Source: Polytrichum commune
Lineage: Eukaryota; Streptophyta; Polytrichopsida; Polytrichales; Polytrichaceae
Direction: 5' to 3'
Assembly: GCA_950295325.1 (NCBI GenBank)
Contig: OX485803.1
Span: forward strand, 57,117,554-57,181,553
DNA length: 64,000 nucleotides
This document shows, piece by piece, positions 1-11,351 of the stretch. The position numbers and the translations under genes are program-made. Numbering within the stretch: the stretch's first letter is position 1; every line of letters begins with the position of its first letter. The notes beneath the pieces are model-generated. The model saw only the letters and a program-made list of their open reading frames with translations, ran no database searches and was not told the origin of the DNA.

Positions 1-287
1 TGGCCCTAGTATCTTTCATATCATGAATTTATCACTATAATGCTATGTTTGGAAAATTTAGGATTCTAGATAAGGAGGTTTAGCATTTCAGCTTCATGAT
101 GGGGGTTTCAATATTAGACTCGTACCACTTAGATGAACATTGTTGTGAATTTTGATATCTTTGTGATATCTTTGTTATGATACAACATTCTCTTTTAATA
201 CAATAAATTGTTGGCTACCCTCCCCTTTTTCATTGCACATACTTCATGCCCATATAAGCATCTACATAATAGGGAGTTGATTATTTA
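1..287. other. AT-rich intergenic sequence
   Basis: No open frame with recognisable content, RNA gene or repeat was seen here. Confidence 0.5.
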
Positions 288-425
288 TGTATTAAGTAGT
301 TGACTAGAGTGTCGATTGCTTATGTAAGCAAACGACTCTCTAGTCAATTGCTCACACAAGCAATAACTTAGTGTGTTGACTCCTTACATATTAAGCACTT
401 GACTAGAGTGTCGATTGCTTATGTA
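288..425 (+). repeat. ~100-bp tandem repeat, left part (LINE target)
   Basis: One full unit starts with GACTAGAGTGTCGATTGC near 303. A second unit starts near 399 with the same words and breaks off after CTTATGTAA at about 425. The missing part of that unit, TGTAAGCAAATGATTCTC, resumes at 5758 beyond the LINE. The array was therefore split by the retrotransposon insertion. Confidence 0.75.
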
Positions 426-447
426 ATATACTAAATATACTAAAGAT

Positions 448-2543
448 TGTATTAAGAAAGCCATATCCAAATATAGAAAACTATATGAAATAAGCCCCCA
501 AAAATTAAATAGAAGAGTATTCAAAAACTTAGAGACTCCGCCACTAGATTGTATCACAGACCGAAATAATAATATACTCACTAACCCAGAAGACATAGCA
601 AATGAAATACATATACAACAATCTATCAGCAATAGACCCACAGTTCCCACATGTTACTACTTACCAGACCACCCCCTATAATGTACGTGTGCAATAAGAC
701 AATACCCATGGCACGACTTTGAAGGACTAGTTCTGGACAAACGTGGTGACCCGCACATAGCCCTATACACGTACTTTGACCTAGAAACATACAACCTATG
801 CCTTAAAAACCTAGCAAACAACAAAGCCCCAAGCCCCGATAAGATACCCAACTCCATAATCAAGAACATGCCCCAAAAATTCCAACACATATTATTCTTA
901 TTTTTTACACATTGCTACAAACACAAACAAATCCCAACATTCTGGAAAATTAGCCTTACAATATTACTGTACAAAAAAAAAGATCCATCTTTACTATCCA
1001 ACCATAGATCTATAGCACTTGCAAACACTATATACAAATTTTTTACTAGCACACTAACATCAATACTCTCGTCATATGGAGCAAAATACCAAATCCTAGG
1101 AGACAACCAATAAGGATTTAGAGCAGAAAGATGTATGTCAAGACAAATACAAACACTAATAGCCGCATTAAAAGACGCCCAATTCACCAACCAAGATATT
1201 TATCTTCTTTACATTGACTTCAAAAATGCATTTGGATCAATCGACCATGCCCAACTATTAGCCATCATGAAAGACTTAGGATACCCAGAAGACGCAGTCA
1301 AACTAATCGGAAACATATATTCACACTCCAACACTATATTCACCGGAGAATACTTTGGCCAAACAAAAGAAATATCAATTCAAAGAGGTACTATACAAGG
1401 GAACACCCTAAGCCCATACCTCTTTATTATATTCCTAGAACCACTACTAAGGTGACTACAAAAAGGCAAGTATGGATACACCTTTGGAACATCTAATTTC
1501 ACAATCAGCTCTACAGCATACGCATATGATCTAGCCACCATCACCAACAAACTCACATCAATATAACCACAACTAAACAAAATAGATAAATATTGTGAAT
1601 GGGCAGGTATGGACCTTGGAATATCAAAATGTGCAGTCACAAGATGCCCTAACAAATCCAAATTGAATCAAATAACATTCAAAAGACAAATACAAACCGC
1701 CAACATTACATACCGAAACCAGAGTATACCAGTGCTACACCAAAACGAACCATACGTATACCTAGGCATTCACCTAGTCTCTTCCCTCAAATGGAAGATA
1801 CAAACACACATCACAACCACTAAGTTAATAAGCCAATGTAGCCAATTAGCGAACTGCCCAATAACAATCAAACAAAAAATTAGCATGGTAGATATAATAA
1901 TCAGAGCTGGAATCACATACAGTTTTTATGCAGTTCCATACTCACTGCCCGGAATCATAAAATTAGATAAACAAATCATAGCAATGCAAAAGAAAATATG
2001 CGGACTCCCAAATTCACATCAAATATGGTCACTCAATTACCCCATGAGCTGTTTGGAATAGAAGCATTTTCACTAAAAAATACCTACCTTAGATGTATTG
2101 GGGAACAACTTAAAGATGCACTAAATGACAAAGGTAAACTTGGAACAATCTACAGAGGGCTTACACACTATATACTTGCCAAACATGAAGGAGCAAAAAA
2201 TATACCTAGAATCAAACACCACGATTGTAATCGATCACCCACCACTAGAACAATATACCTTATAAAAATAACAGGTGGAACCCACCTCAGAAGCCATTTA
2301 GAAACATTCTCTCTTGAAGCAACACCACTCGAAAAAGAATGGCACAAACTATCCACAACACCACCTCCACAAAAAATCTCCAATCAAAACCTAAAACACA
2401 TACACAAACTACTCTTAGAGAACATATATGACATAAAACAACTCACTTTAAGAGATGGCACACACATGATGCCCTATGCTGAATATATAAACTACTACAA
2501 AAAACCAACACATATGCTAAAACAAACACTAAAAATAGCATAA
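448..2543 (+). pseudogene. Reverse transcriptase domain of the LINE (degenerate)
   Basis: RT motif A is intact as YIDFKNAFGSID near 1213. Motif B is RGTIQGNTLSPYLF near 1385, followed by the EPLLR segment. The catalytic box that should read YADD reads YAYD near 1520, so the first aspartate is replaced by tyrosine. In-frame stops lie at 1111 (before GFR), at 1453 (after EPLLR, where Trp is usual) and at 1564. A frame change near 2000-2060 leads into the thumb-like region that runs to 2543. The enzyme would be inactive. The stop at 1453 fits TGG to TGA and that at 1564 fits CAA to TAA, both compatible with decay of methylated DNA. Confidence 0.85.
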
Positions 2544-3216
2544 CAACTATTTTGCCACCCAGGATGCAATGAAAATTGCCTAGAGTCATGCCAAAACCAT
2601 TACCCACCATGCACATTAAAACAAGAATACATTATAGCAAGACACAACATAGAACCTGTAAACAATGACACCCACACACATCCACCATTCCCAATACACC
2701 CGCCCGCACCAACACACATAATAAACAACCCAACAAAATACCCTATACACTCAATAATAGACCACTATATAGTACCAACCAAAGATAAACATAAAATCAT
2801 AAAAAAAACAATACACATATCTATGCCAATGGGTACTACCCAATGATACAACTTATAACAAAAAACTCACGCAAAGAGAATTATTCCCTTATAACATCCC
2901 AAGAGTCATACAACATAATACAAACATAATACTCACATACTTCACTAAGAAAAAACACACAATATACGAAAATATAATACGAGGAAACGATTTCTTTACC
3001 CAAAACAAAGACCAAAGACACATATCCCCACCCCTAAACATTCCCCTTGTAAATTTATCTACACAAGAATGCAACCCGGAAAAAGATATCAACACTAACA
3101 CAAATAAAATTCAAGTATAAGGTGAAAGCGCCCACATATACGACGAAACAGGAAAACACCTTATAACCATTCCACGAGATATTAGACTCACATGGCTATG
3201 GAATCAATACAACCAA

Positions 3217-4603
3217 ATGCTACATCAACCACACGACCTAATACCTCCCACCCAAACATTCGAAATAGAAATAACCTGGCTATATCAACAATACAAACAC
3301 AGAATCCCAAAGAACGACCCACTAAAAAACTCACACCACACCTTACCCAAAGTATTACTAGACTACATTACAATGTCCTTTAAGATTACCCATTCCTACT
3401 TCTCCTCACCAGTCACATGCTCCACTCAACTAACGAAATTCTGCTCACCATTTCCCAGAGATAAAATATTTGGATTCATAGGTACTGCATTCTCACATAA
3501 ATGGCACGGAATAGGTTATGCCCACCCTCACAATGAAAGAGAAGCCCAAGAAGCCATCCACTGGGCTAGGTTAGCAGCTAAACACAACCCAAACTCCATC
3601 ACAATACTCACCATCCTAGACATAAATTGGTATCAAAACCCCACCCCATACATAGGCCCCTTCCCAGACACATATGTAATCACCCACATACCAGCAGACA
3701 CCACTAAATACGAGGAACCAACAAAACCATCAGAACTCGGTGAAACACGAATAGAAACACTTGTTATAAGAATCCTATGCGTACACCACCAACTCAATAA
3801 CATAGGTACATCCGAACAAATGAACACCATAAAAAACATATGCAATAACCTTGGCATAACACTCATAACCACGCAAATAGCCCCTCCTACCCCACAAAAT
3901 ATAGAAGTTAACATAAGCAAAAAATGGAATGCCCTTACAAACTTAAGCCCAAACATACACTATCACAACACAACCCCACCAATCCCAAACTACGAAAATG
4001 AAACACCCCTTAAATTCCCACCCCAATATTGCTTCTACACGGACGGATCCTTCAACCCACCGAAAAAAGTAGGAGATACTTGGCTAAGGGAAGAAGCTGG
4101 TTATGGTATATACAATCAAGAAAAAAATATCAAACTTGCAATGAGGCTACCAGGCCTACAAAATATTTTTAGAGCGGAATTAATGGCCATACACCACGCC
4201 CTTACAATAATAAACAATGACTTCTCAAATGAACCCGCCCATATCTTCACAGATTGTCTCAATGGCCTATATGTGATAAAAAAACCAAATAAAACACCCC
4301 ACACTACATAACAACCACCCGGATAAAACCATCTTAGAAGAAATTGTTAAGTTCCTTGTCCACAGAATGCAACCCACAACACTATATAAAGTCAGAGCAC
4401 ATGCAAACATTAAGGGAAATGAAGAAGCCGACGCACTCGCCAAAGAAGGAACAACTATGGAACACCTCAACGCCTCCCAACCACATGAATTTGCCCACTC
4501 GACCCCATACTACTACCAAAGAGATGAATGGCCATCAATGGACTCAACCCCGGACAAAGGACCCATCAGATTCCTTGAAAAAACACCTTATAAAATACGA
4601 TAA
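3217..4603 (+). pseudogene. RNase H domain of the LINE (frameshifted)
   Basis: A 364-codon frame ends at 4311. It holds the RNase H start YCFYTDGSFNPP near 4029, the second acidic box FRAELMAIHHAL near 4171 and a third, IFTDCLNGLYV, near 4243. The last part of the domain, KVRAHANIKGNEEADALAK, continues in another frame from 4388. A frameshift therefore separates the catalytic core from its C-terminal helix. RNase H placed after the RT is known in several plant LINE lineages. The stretch 2544-3216 between RT and RNase H has no long frame. Confidence 0.8.
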
Positions 4604-4762
4604 AAATATAAACCTAGAATTAATCCCTACACTATATCCCAACATAGATAAATGGATAGCCAATGAAACAATAGATAATGAATTATCAAATAAATTTTGG
4701 ACAAACAAAAACATTACGGATGCTAAAAAACATGCCCTCTAAAACTAAGACATGGCCAATAC

Positions 4763-5484
4763 ATGGGGAACGCCAGAAAACAATTATTCTTCGGTAGGGA
4801 AGCCTTCCCATCAATCACATGCCCCATATGTAACTCCCTAGACCCAGACACATGGCTACACGTACTCCTAAAGTGTAAACAACACCACATACATGCCCTC
4901 AGAACCAAAAGACATAATAAGGCAGTGTGGAAATTAAGAAAACTAATAGTGGCATCAAAAAAATCAAGATGTTTTGTTCTCATGAATGCATGCACATATA
5001 ACAATAACCCACCAGACAACACAGTCCCCCCATGGCTACTACCTTGCATGTGCCGCCAACAAAGATGTCACTGCAATGCCAGATTCAAACCCGACCTCCT
5101 ATGTGTGAAAGGACTGCCATACCAATCCCCACCACTAGCATAACCAAACGAGAACCTCACAATACAATTCATAGAATTCACATATTGCAATGATAGAATA
5201 CCAGATGATACTATAATTAGGAAAACAGAAAAATATAAACCATTAATAGACAACATACTCAATAGAGGCTGGAAGATAGACCCACTATTAGTCATTACGG
5301 TTGGTGCTAGGGCAGCCACACACATCCCCTCTATGAAGAATATTGAAGGAATATTTAAAATCCCTAAGGTAAATATCAAACACACATTTGAGGAAATTAA
5401 CGTTATTGCCATACAATATGCTATGTCCATAATCCTACACAAAGGAAGAATAGAAAACAACGAACCACTACCAACAGACGCATA
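4763..5484 (+). pseudogene. Cys-rich and C-terminal domain of the LINE ORF2
   Basis: The frame from 4763 includes a zinc-binding-like box CPICNSLDPDTWLHVLLKC near 4818, then a Cys-rich patch near 5041-5075 and ends at 5143. The homologous frame appears to continue beyond that stop to about 5484 with FIEFTYCNDR, GARAATHIPSMK and IQYAMSIILHK. This arrangement marks the 3' end of the protein. The stop at 5141 and those upstream show the copy is dead. Confidence 0.7.
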
Positions 5485-5592
5485 ACCACTATTATATTTC
5501 CATATACACCAACTAGCGAACTAATAAGTAGGATGAAAAAAAATACAAAAATAAATGCCAACGAAAGCTAAGGAAGTATACCCAACTGATAA

Positions 5593-5694
5593 GTGCCCAT
5601 AGGCACCTGGCTAGTCTGGTTACTATAGTGCCCACCCCGAGAGGGGTTAGTAGTCCTACAACATTGGTATTATGTCCTGAGGGCATAATACCAA
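5593..5694 (+). other. Three hairpins in the LINE 3' UTR
   Basis: GTGCC-CATA-GGCAC lies at 5593-5606. ACCCC-GAGA-GGGGT lies at 5634-5647. An 11-bp perfect stem TTGGTATTATG / CATAATACCAA lies at 5664-5694. In LINEs of the stringent type, the RT recognises 3' stem-loops of its own RNA. That role is inferred here. Confidence 0.6.
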
Positions 5695-5757
5695 GGGTGG
5701 GTCGAACGGGCATTCCAATCACGCTGATCGTAGGGTCATCGTTTCTTGTCTTCTCTC

Positions 5758-5960
5758 TGTAAGCAAATGATTCTCTAGTCAATTGCTCACACAAGCAATC
5801 ACTTAGTGTGTTGACTCCTCACATATTTAGAAATCGGCTCCCTAATTGACTACTCACAGAGGCAGTCAACTAGGATGTCGATCGCTGATACAAGTAGCTA
5901 TCTCCCTAATCGACAACTAGCACAAATAGTCGACTAGAAGCCGACTACTACCATCAACAA
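5758..5960 (+). repeat. ~100-bp tandem repeat, right part
   Basis: TGTAAGCAAATGATTCTCTA followed by CACAAGCAATCACTTAGTG resumes the unit broken at 425. Diverged units follow (TCGGCTCCCTAATTGACTAC, GTCAACTAGGATGTCGATCG, CAACTAGCACAAATAGTCGA). The following stretch to 6100 holds only further diverged words of the same type. Confidence 0.65.
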
Positions 5961-6099
5961 TCGAATGCACAAGGTTGACTACTTATGTTAGCATGGCTAC
6001 AACGTTGATTGCCATGGTAGCAACTCGATTGCTTCAAGTAGTAGCCCACTCTGTAGTGAGGTTATAAAAACAACACCCCATGAAGAAACAAATTGTTAC

Positions 6100-6710
6100 C
6101 ATAGTGAGGTCTATTGGGCGTCACATCCAAACATGATGCAATGTGACATGACATTCAACAATTGCATCACATTCATTTGCACATCCTCGCCTATCATTGA
6201 ACCATGAGGAGTGGTTCAAGTCTTTATTGGGGCGGCAATTTTTAACTAGGATGCCATCCACATAGCCAATCATACCATCCGATCTAGGGGAGCATTTTGC
6301 CTAACATAAATCGTTCATAAGAGTCCATCCATTCAATTCCATTTGAAAGGGTATAAAATATACAAGAGCCTACAAAAATGACGTTGTCATTTACTGCACT
6401 CTTCAACTTGTTCCACTCAAAACCCTCAATCTGGAAGTGTTGGTATGCTTTTGGGATAGGAGAAATGCCAAGAAACGTTCATCTGGAGTAAGTTCATTTT
6501 GCAAATTCATCTAGTGTAAAGTGAATCAACTTTTTGACCATGAAGGCTTGCACGCATGGTAGCCAAACGATCTTTGATGCCTACATCATGATTAACAAAA
6601 GGTTGTCCTCCTTCTTCCAATGCATTTGCAATGAACAAATGGTGTACGTTATTGGTGGCAAGTGCCACCTCCAAGTTCATAAATGATTCCTCATCCAATT
6701 CTCTACAAGG
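6100..6710 (-). pseudogene. PIF/Harbinger-like transposase remnant
   Basis: On the minus strand a 63-codon frame (6698-6507) is followed, after frame changes, by IGYVDGILVKNCRPNKDL and SSWFNDRRGCANECDAIVE at about 6280-6150. The order GxxDG, then Arg/Asn-rich, then N-x-x-A-I-V resembles the DDE core of PIF/Harbinger transposases (consensus around GxxDGTHxxI and NRKG). Several stops break it. The assignment rests on motif similarity only, so another DDE superfamily is possible. Confidence 0.4.
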
Positions 6711-7125
6711 TTCATTGCTGCTACTTGAAGAATCATCTCAACTATCACTATCAGAGGTAAGTGGACTCTCCTCATTCAAATCTTGATCACCCAAGAAATC
6801 ACTATCAAATATATATATATATGTCACTGATCTTGAAAATTTTAAACAAAAGAGGAAGATGTTGGAGTAATGACAACATGGGATGGACTAGGATTAATGC
6901 AATATCATCAAAATGCAAACCAACCTTGCGCTTATTCTTTTGTATAAAAGGTGCAAGTGGAGACAGTGGTGCAATCATGTTTGGTGGCTCAAGAGATGTT
7001 GGTGTAGCATTATTTATCTTTTGTGCTTACCTCCTTTAAATGTATGTTGTGGTTTCTCTTATGGTCCTTTTTTTCCTTATGTACCTCCTTTAACAACTCA
7101 ACAAATAGCTTAAGATTTTTTTCCT

Positions 7126-7256
7126 AGGAACACAAAACCAATTGGGAACTAAGGGGAACAAGGGAACCACTGGGAACAAAAAACCAAGTGGGAACAAGGG
7201 AACATTTGGGAACACAAGACCAATTGGGAAGAACGGAACCACTGGGAACTAACTAT
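7126..7256 (+). repeat. GGGAAC-rich degenerate tandem repeat
   Basis: The word GGGAAC (also GGAACAC and GGGAACAAG) recurs about ten times in 130 bp, alternating with ACCAATT and ACCACT. No coding content was seen. Confidence 0.6.
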
Positions 7257-7259
7257 AGA

Positions 7260-8240
7260 ACAGGCGAAGGATGCACAATCTTAGGGGAAGTTCGACCCAC
7301 AAACATAGAGCTGCCACACATATACAAGGAAGACACTAAGCAATAGGGCATTTAACCTTCGGCAATAAGGTCAACAAAATTAAGGAGGAGATCTCAAGTA
7401 CATTAAATACCATCAATTGAAAAAAAATTATGAGGATAGTAAAAGCATAAGGAATAATATTAGATTTAGTGATTAATATGATACATTAAGTAGGTATTGA
7501 GAATGTTTTGTATGCACCTCAATCATTTTCTGAGCCACCTCACCCATACCTTGAGGATGGGGCGAATTTGCAATTGAGCATATTAAGTAAAGTGTATTTA
7601 CACTTGTACATATATATATAGCCACCAAATAGATAAGGGTAAAAACTTCATAATATGAACATATGAGAAACTTGAAGATTCTAACCATTTGAATAAGCTC
7701 TCATCTACAAATGTGAAAAATAGGTCAAGATTTGAATAAAAACGAAATGGTTGTTACATGAAGTGTAGATTTTAGTTTAGGAGGAAAATACTATATATAG
7801 GAAGATTTTTTGGGAGGCCTACCTCTCTCTGAAGATTGAGCATCAAACAACACTTGAGCTTACCTCTTGGTGACACTCTTTTGGAATATACTTACATTTA
7901 TTTTCTACTTAAGAGTGTGATCTCTCCTTCTCTCTCAAATCTTTGGCAAATTGTTGGATGTTGTGATAGTTGAGTGAGTTATTAATTGAAAGGAGAGCAA
8001 CATCTTTTGAACAAGCACTCAAGAGAGTAGTGTGAGGGTAAGATATAAGTGCTCAAAATTTTGAAGAATGATTGTAACTTTCAATCAACATGATGATTGA
8101 GTTAATCTCAAAAACTGATATTTATGTATATTTGGACAAACCACTTATCCTAAAAATATAAGGATGTGTACTTGTGGGGATGAAATAGAAAAATAATAAA
8201 CTTCATCTTCATAGTCCCTTCCATCGGCATTGATTTCTCA
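7260..8240. other. Intergenic, no gene seen
   Basis: AT-rich sequence with a short TA run near 7611. No frame with recognisable homology and no RNA gene were found. Confidence 0.5.
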
Positions 8241-8250
8241 TTTCATACAC

Positions 8251-8965
8251 TCGGGGGGTGCACTGTACTAAACATGTACGAGTATACGTGAGTGCACAGG
8301 AGGGGTATTGATTTGGACCTTGCCGTATTACGTATACATATGGTATACATGTTATAATTTATAATTACGTACATATATGGAAGGCCTTTAAAAAGCATAT
8401 AATAATTGTACTTGTATGGTATTGTTACTATACTACATATCATAAGTTTTCATATTGGATGTGGAGGAAGTTTTGTAATCGTTGGGTGGAGTATAGGGAT
8501 CCAATTGACTTGATGGACCGTCCATCAAACGTGGAGATTGGTTTATGTTGGTATCAAAAAGGGGCTAACAACAAGTGGACATATGATCTTACTGATCATT
8601 TGATGGTAGACTTAGAGACAATAATTGCATTGGCTACAATGACATATATTGGTGAATCAAATGTTTATGAGTTACATCCGGGAGATGAAAAAGTTTTCAA
8701 CGACTTTGCTGATGAAAGCTAGGATATTTTGTTATACATATTATAGGGGTTGATTATTGTTCAAAAATATATTTGTATACTTACGTTAATGACTATATAT
8801 GAATGGATGTTTTTTTGTGTATACATATTGTCACTTGTATATTTATTGTTGCAATTGTATGTGTATTACTTCATTTCACAAAAAATAACTTGTATATAGG
8901 GGGTTTTTAGAGTATGCAGTGAACGCACGTGATTCTAGGTTTTAATGAAAGGTGCACCCCCCGAG
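8251..8965 (+). mobile_element. Non-autonomous TIR element with 9-bp target duplication
   Basis: The ends are inverted repeats: TCGGGGGGTGCAC at 8251-8263 and GTGCACCCCCCGA at 8952-8964. The word TTCATACAC lies immediately outside at 8242-8250 and again at 8966-8974. A 9-bp duplication fits Mutator-like (MULE) elements; an 8-bp reading would fit hAT. The outer word GGGGGGTGCACT is shared with the element at 58726, so both may belong to one family. The interior is AT-rich and holds an 87-codon frame. Confidence 0.65.
8459..8722 (+). CDS. Hypothetical 87-aa frame inside the TIR element
   Basis: The frame starts at an ATG at 8459 and encodes an acidic, Trp-containing peptide (FCNRWVEYRDPIDLM, GLCWYQKGANNKWTYDL, ELHPGDEKVF). 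I do not recognise it. Its composition is more protein-like than that of neighbouring frames. It lies wholly inside the inverted repeats, so it could be a captured host gene fragment or a transposase relic. No introns or promoter could be judged, and it may not be expressed. Confidence 0.25.
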   Translation: MWRKFCNRWVEYRDPIDLMDRPSNVEIGLCWYQKGANNKWTYDLTDHLMVDLETIIALATMTYIGESNVYELHPGDEKVFNDFADES

Positions 8966-8974
8966 TTCATACAC

Positions 8975-10696
8975 GAAAACCACAACTTCAAATGTTGTAT
9001 TCCATGTTTACCAATCACCATACTTGTGTGGTTTGTAATCTAGTGTATATCCTATTAGCAGTTGGAATTGTCCAAAAGTCATGTAAAAGTCCAAATATAC
9101 ATAAATCCATGTTCAAAATATATTGAAGCTTGAGAGATTAAATGATCAAGTTTATTCTTTTTGTCTTTTGTATCAAAACTCCTTAAAAAAGAGTATTAAA
9201 CAAGTGAATATTTTAATTATAAGAACTTACTCACTCTAAGTTAGAGTGTTTTTGTGGAATTAATCACTTTAGAGACTACGAAAGTCTTGTTTCATCTTTG
9301 AGTCACACATAACGTTCTTGTGGAGTTGTAAGATTAAGTATATGTCGTTTTATATTAATTATTATGTCAATGTAGTTAAACTTGTCAAAAGTATTATCGA
9401 TATATATATATATATACACACATACAAGGATCATACATATATACTAAGCGGTAACACTTGAGCTAAACGAACAAAGACACAAGAACATGCATCTTCTACC
9501 ACTTAAGACTTCAACATTCAATAGTCACTACTTACTATAATTTATCAAGAAAGTGATTTGGTAGTATGCAAGCTAACATACTCTGATAATATAGTTAAGG
9601 ATTTGATTAGGTGAATTGATGCGAGTACCTATATGAATGAATTGACATTGAAAGGCTTACATTATTATAGAAGTTATAAAGTGAACCAAGAGCTTGACCT
9701 TCTTTGGGAAACCCAATTAAGACCTCAAAGAGTTCTTTTATCATCAACAATTAAGGATATGGATTAATGTGATTTAATTTAATATGATGTAGATGGAACT
9801 TTAGGATATTGATACACCTCCTAGAGCTCACTCCAAATTTAGTTGTTTCTTACAATCAATGAGCCTCACATTGAGAATGAAAATAATCAAGATTGAAATT
9901 CCTCAACTTCAAGTGCATTTATATCCAAATCACAAGAAGAGGAAAGGTTAATAACTTATTGAGGGCTTAACTAAGACACAGTAGTTCTCAAGCGATTATA
10001 AATTAGCATGGTGTTTCAATGTGAGTCTTCCTAGCTTATTCCAAAGGGACAACCTACAATGTTCATCAGTAACTAATATGTATTGGTCTGGATTGTTGTA
10101 ATAAAAATCAATAAACTATTAACTAGTTTTTTTTTTAAAATTCAATGGTGATAGGCCACCCTCACAGGGGGGTCACTATCCAAATTTTCTTACACCCATG
10201 TTAAAACTATCAAATAATTAGACTTGGTTCAAAGATTTTTTTTTCCCATTCACAACCTCACCAAAGTTTGGTCCCGAGTTTGATTATTCTCTCCTGGGAA
10301 CATGTGAATTGGACTTGGAAGCTAACTATGCACCGCGAGGTTTGTAGACCTGGCCCATGTATCTGGAGTTGGAACCAGTGGGTTTTTGGCTAACACACCA
10401 AAGACAAGATGCACCTCCAACCCACAGAGGTCGCTCCTTATAAAATATTAAAAACAATTATGTGCAAAAAAAATGTAGGGTGGAATGAAATCCAAAGCAA
10501 TAAAATTTATAGAAAAATCACCATAAATATTAAGCACTACTAGAGATTCATACTGAAAACATATTCGGTAAATTTCATATACATTCACCAAATATAATAT
10601 GACATATCCCATAAATATGCACATAAATTCATAGTCCCCCCCCCCTCCTAAAAATACCACCCTATGAAAAAGTTACTCCTTGGGACCAATGATCGA
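8975..10696. other. Intergenic, no gene seen
   Basis: AT-rich sequence with a TA run at about 9402-9416, a T-run near 10125 and a C-run near 10637. Nothing coding was recognised. Confidence 0.5.
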
Positions 10697-10886
10697 GGAG
10701 AACCGGCAACTAGTTCCAAATGAATCGGTTGAGTTTGAGAAATAACCGGTTGAAGTTCAAGACTGCAGGATAATTACTGTTCATTTTAGAAGAATTTATA
10801 GAATATACCCAAATTCAATAAAGGAAAACCGGAGGATGTCAACATGTAACCGGTTAGACTTGCAAACACTAGGATCTCAACCAATT
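10697..10886 (+). repeat. Dispersed repeat with AACCGGTT words, uninterrupted copy
   Basis: The order GTTGAGTTTGAGAAATAACC, AAGACTGCAGGATAATTA, ATGTAACCGGTT and ACTAGGATCTCAACC matches 58670-59313. There the same repeat is split by a TIR element. This copy therefore shows the empty target site, GAAATAACC at 10739-10747. Confidence 0.75.
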
Positions 10887-11070
10887 TTGCCCAAAAGTCA
10901 CCCAATCACTGCCTGGGACCTCCCATTGGATCTTTTCTCGCGTTCGTCAAGAAATCCATAAATTGTGAATAAAATACTCTGTGCGTAACCTTAGACCATA
11001 AGTTGCCCACGGCATTGACCGCAATCAAGTATTCAACTTCAGCTCTTGGCCTAGTCCTAGCCAATCTGCA

Positions 11071-11078
11071 CTATATAT
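11071..11078 (+). promoter_or_regulatory. Possible TATA box of the Bet v 1-like gene
   Basis: CTATATAT lies about 275 bp before the start codon at 11352, with a CCAAT word at 11060. If real, it implies a 5' leader near 250 nt. This is a sequence-only guess. Confidence 0.3.
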
Positions 11079-11351
11079 TGCACCTGCCCTCTCATTCCCA
11101 TCAACAATGCATTGCACTCCCTCAAGTTCTAGTTTCTCTTCTATATCACTCAACTAATTCATTCATATTAGCCCTTTTTGTAGCTGTGCAACTGATGAGT
11201 CTTGCAAACAACTGCATGTTTCCAAGTCCACAGTTGTGGATTCAATTGTTTCACTCGACAGTGGGTTTGATAGCTCAAGCATATTTTGTGCTCGTCTTCA
11301 CCTACTCTGCATTTGTAGGCAAAATCTAGATCACAAAGTTCAGCTGTCACT

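Larger units (their letters stand above)
426..5757 (+). mobile_element. 5'-truncated, inactive non-LTR retrotransposon (LINE)
   Basis: A LINE-type element about 5.3 kb long reads on the plus strand. In order it carries the region before the fingers, a reverse transcriptase, an RNase H domain, a Cys/His-rich segment and a conserved C-terminal domain. ORF1 and the endonuclease are missing, as expected from 5' truncation during target-primed reverse transcription. The element splits a ~100-bp repeat unit and leaves a short shared TGTAA at both edges, a possible target duplication. No poly(A) tail is seen; the 3' untranslated part has three small hairpins instead. The coding sequence is broken by stop codons and frameshifts, so the copy cannot move by itself. 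Confidence 0.85.
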
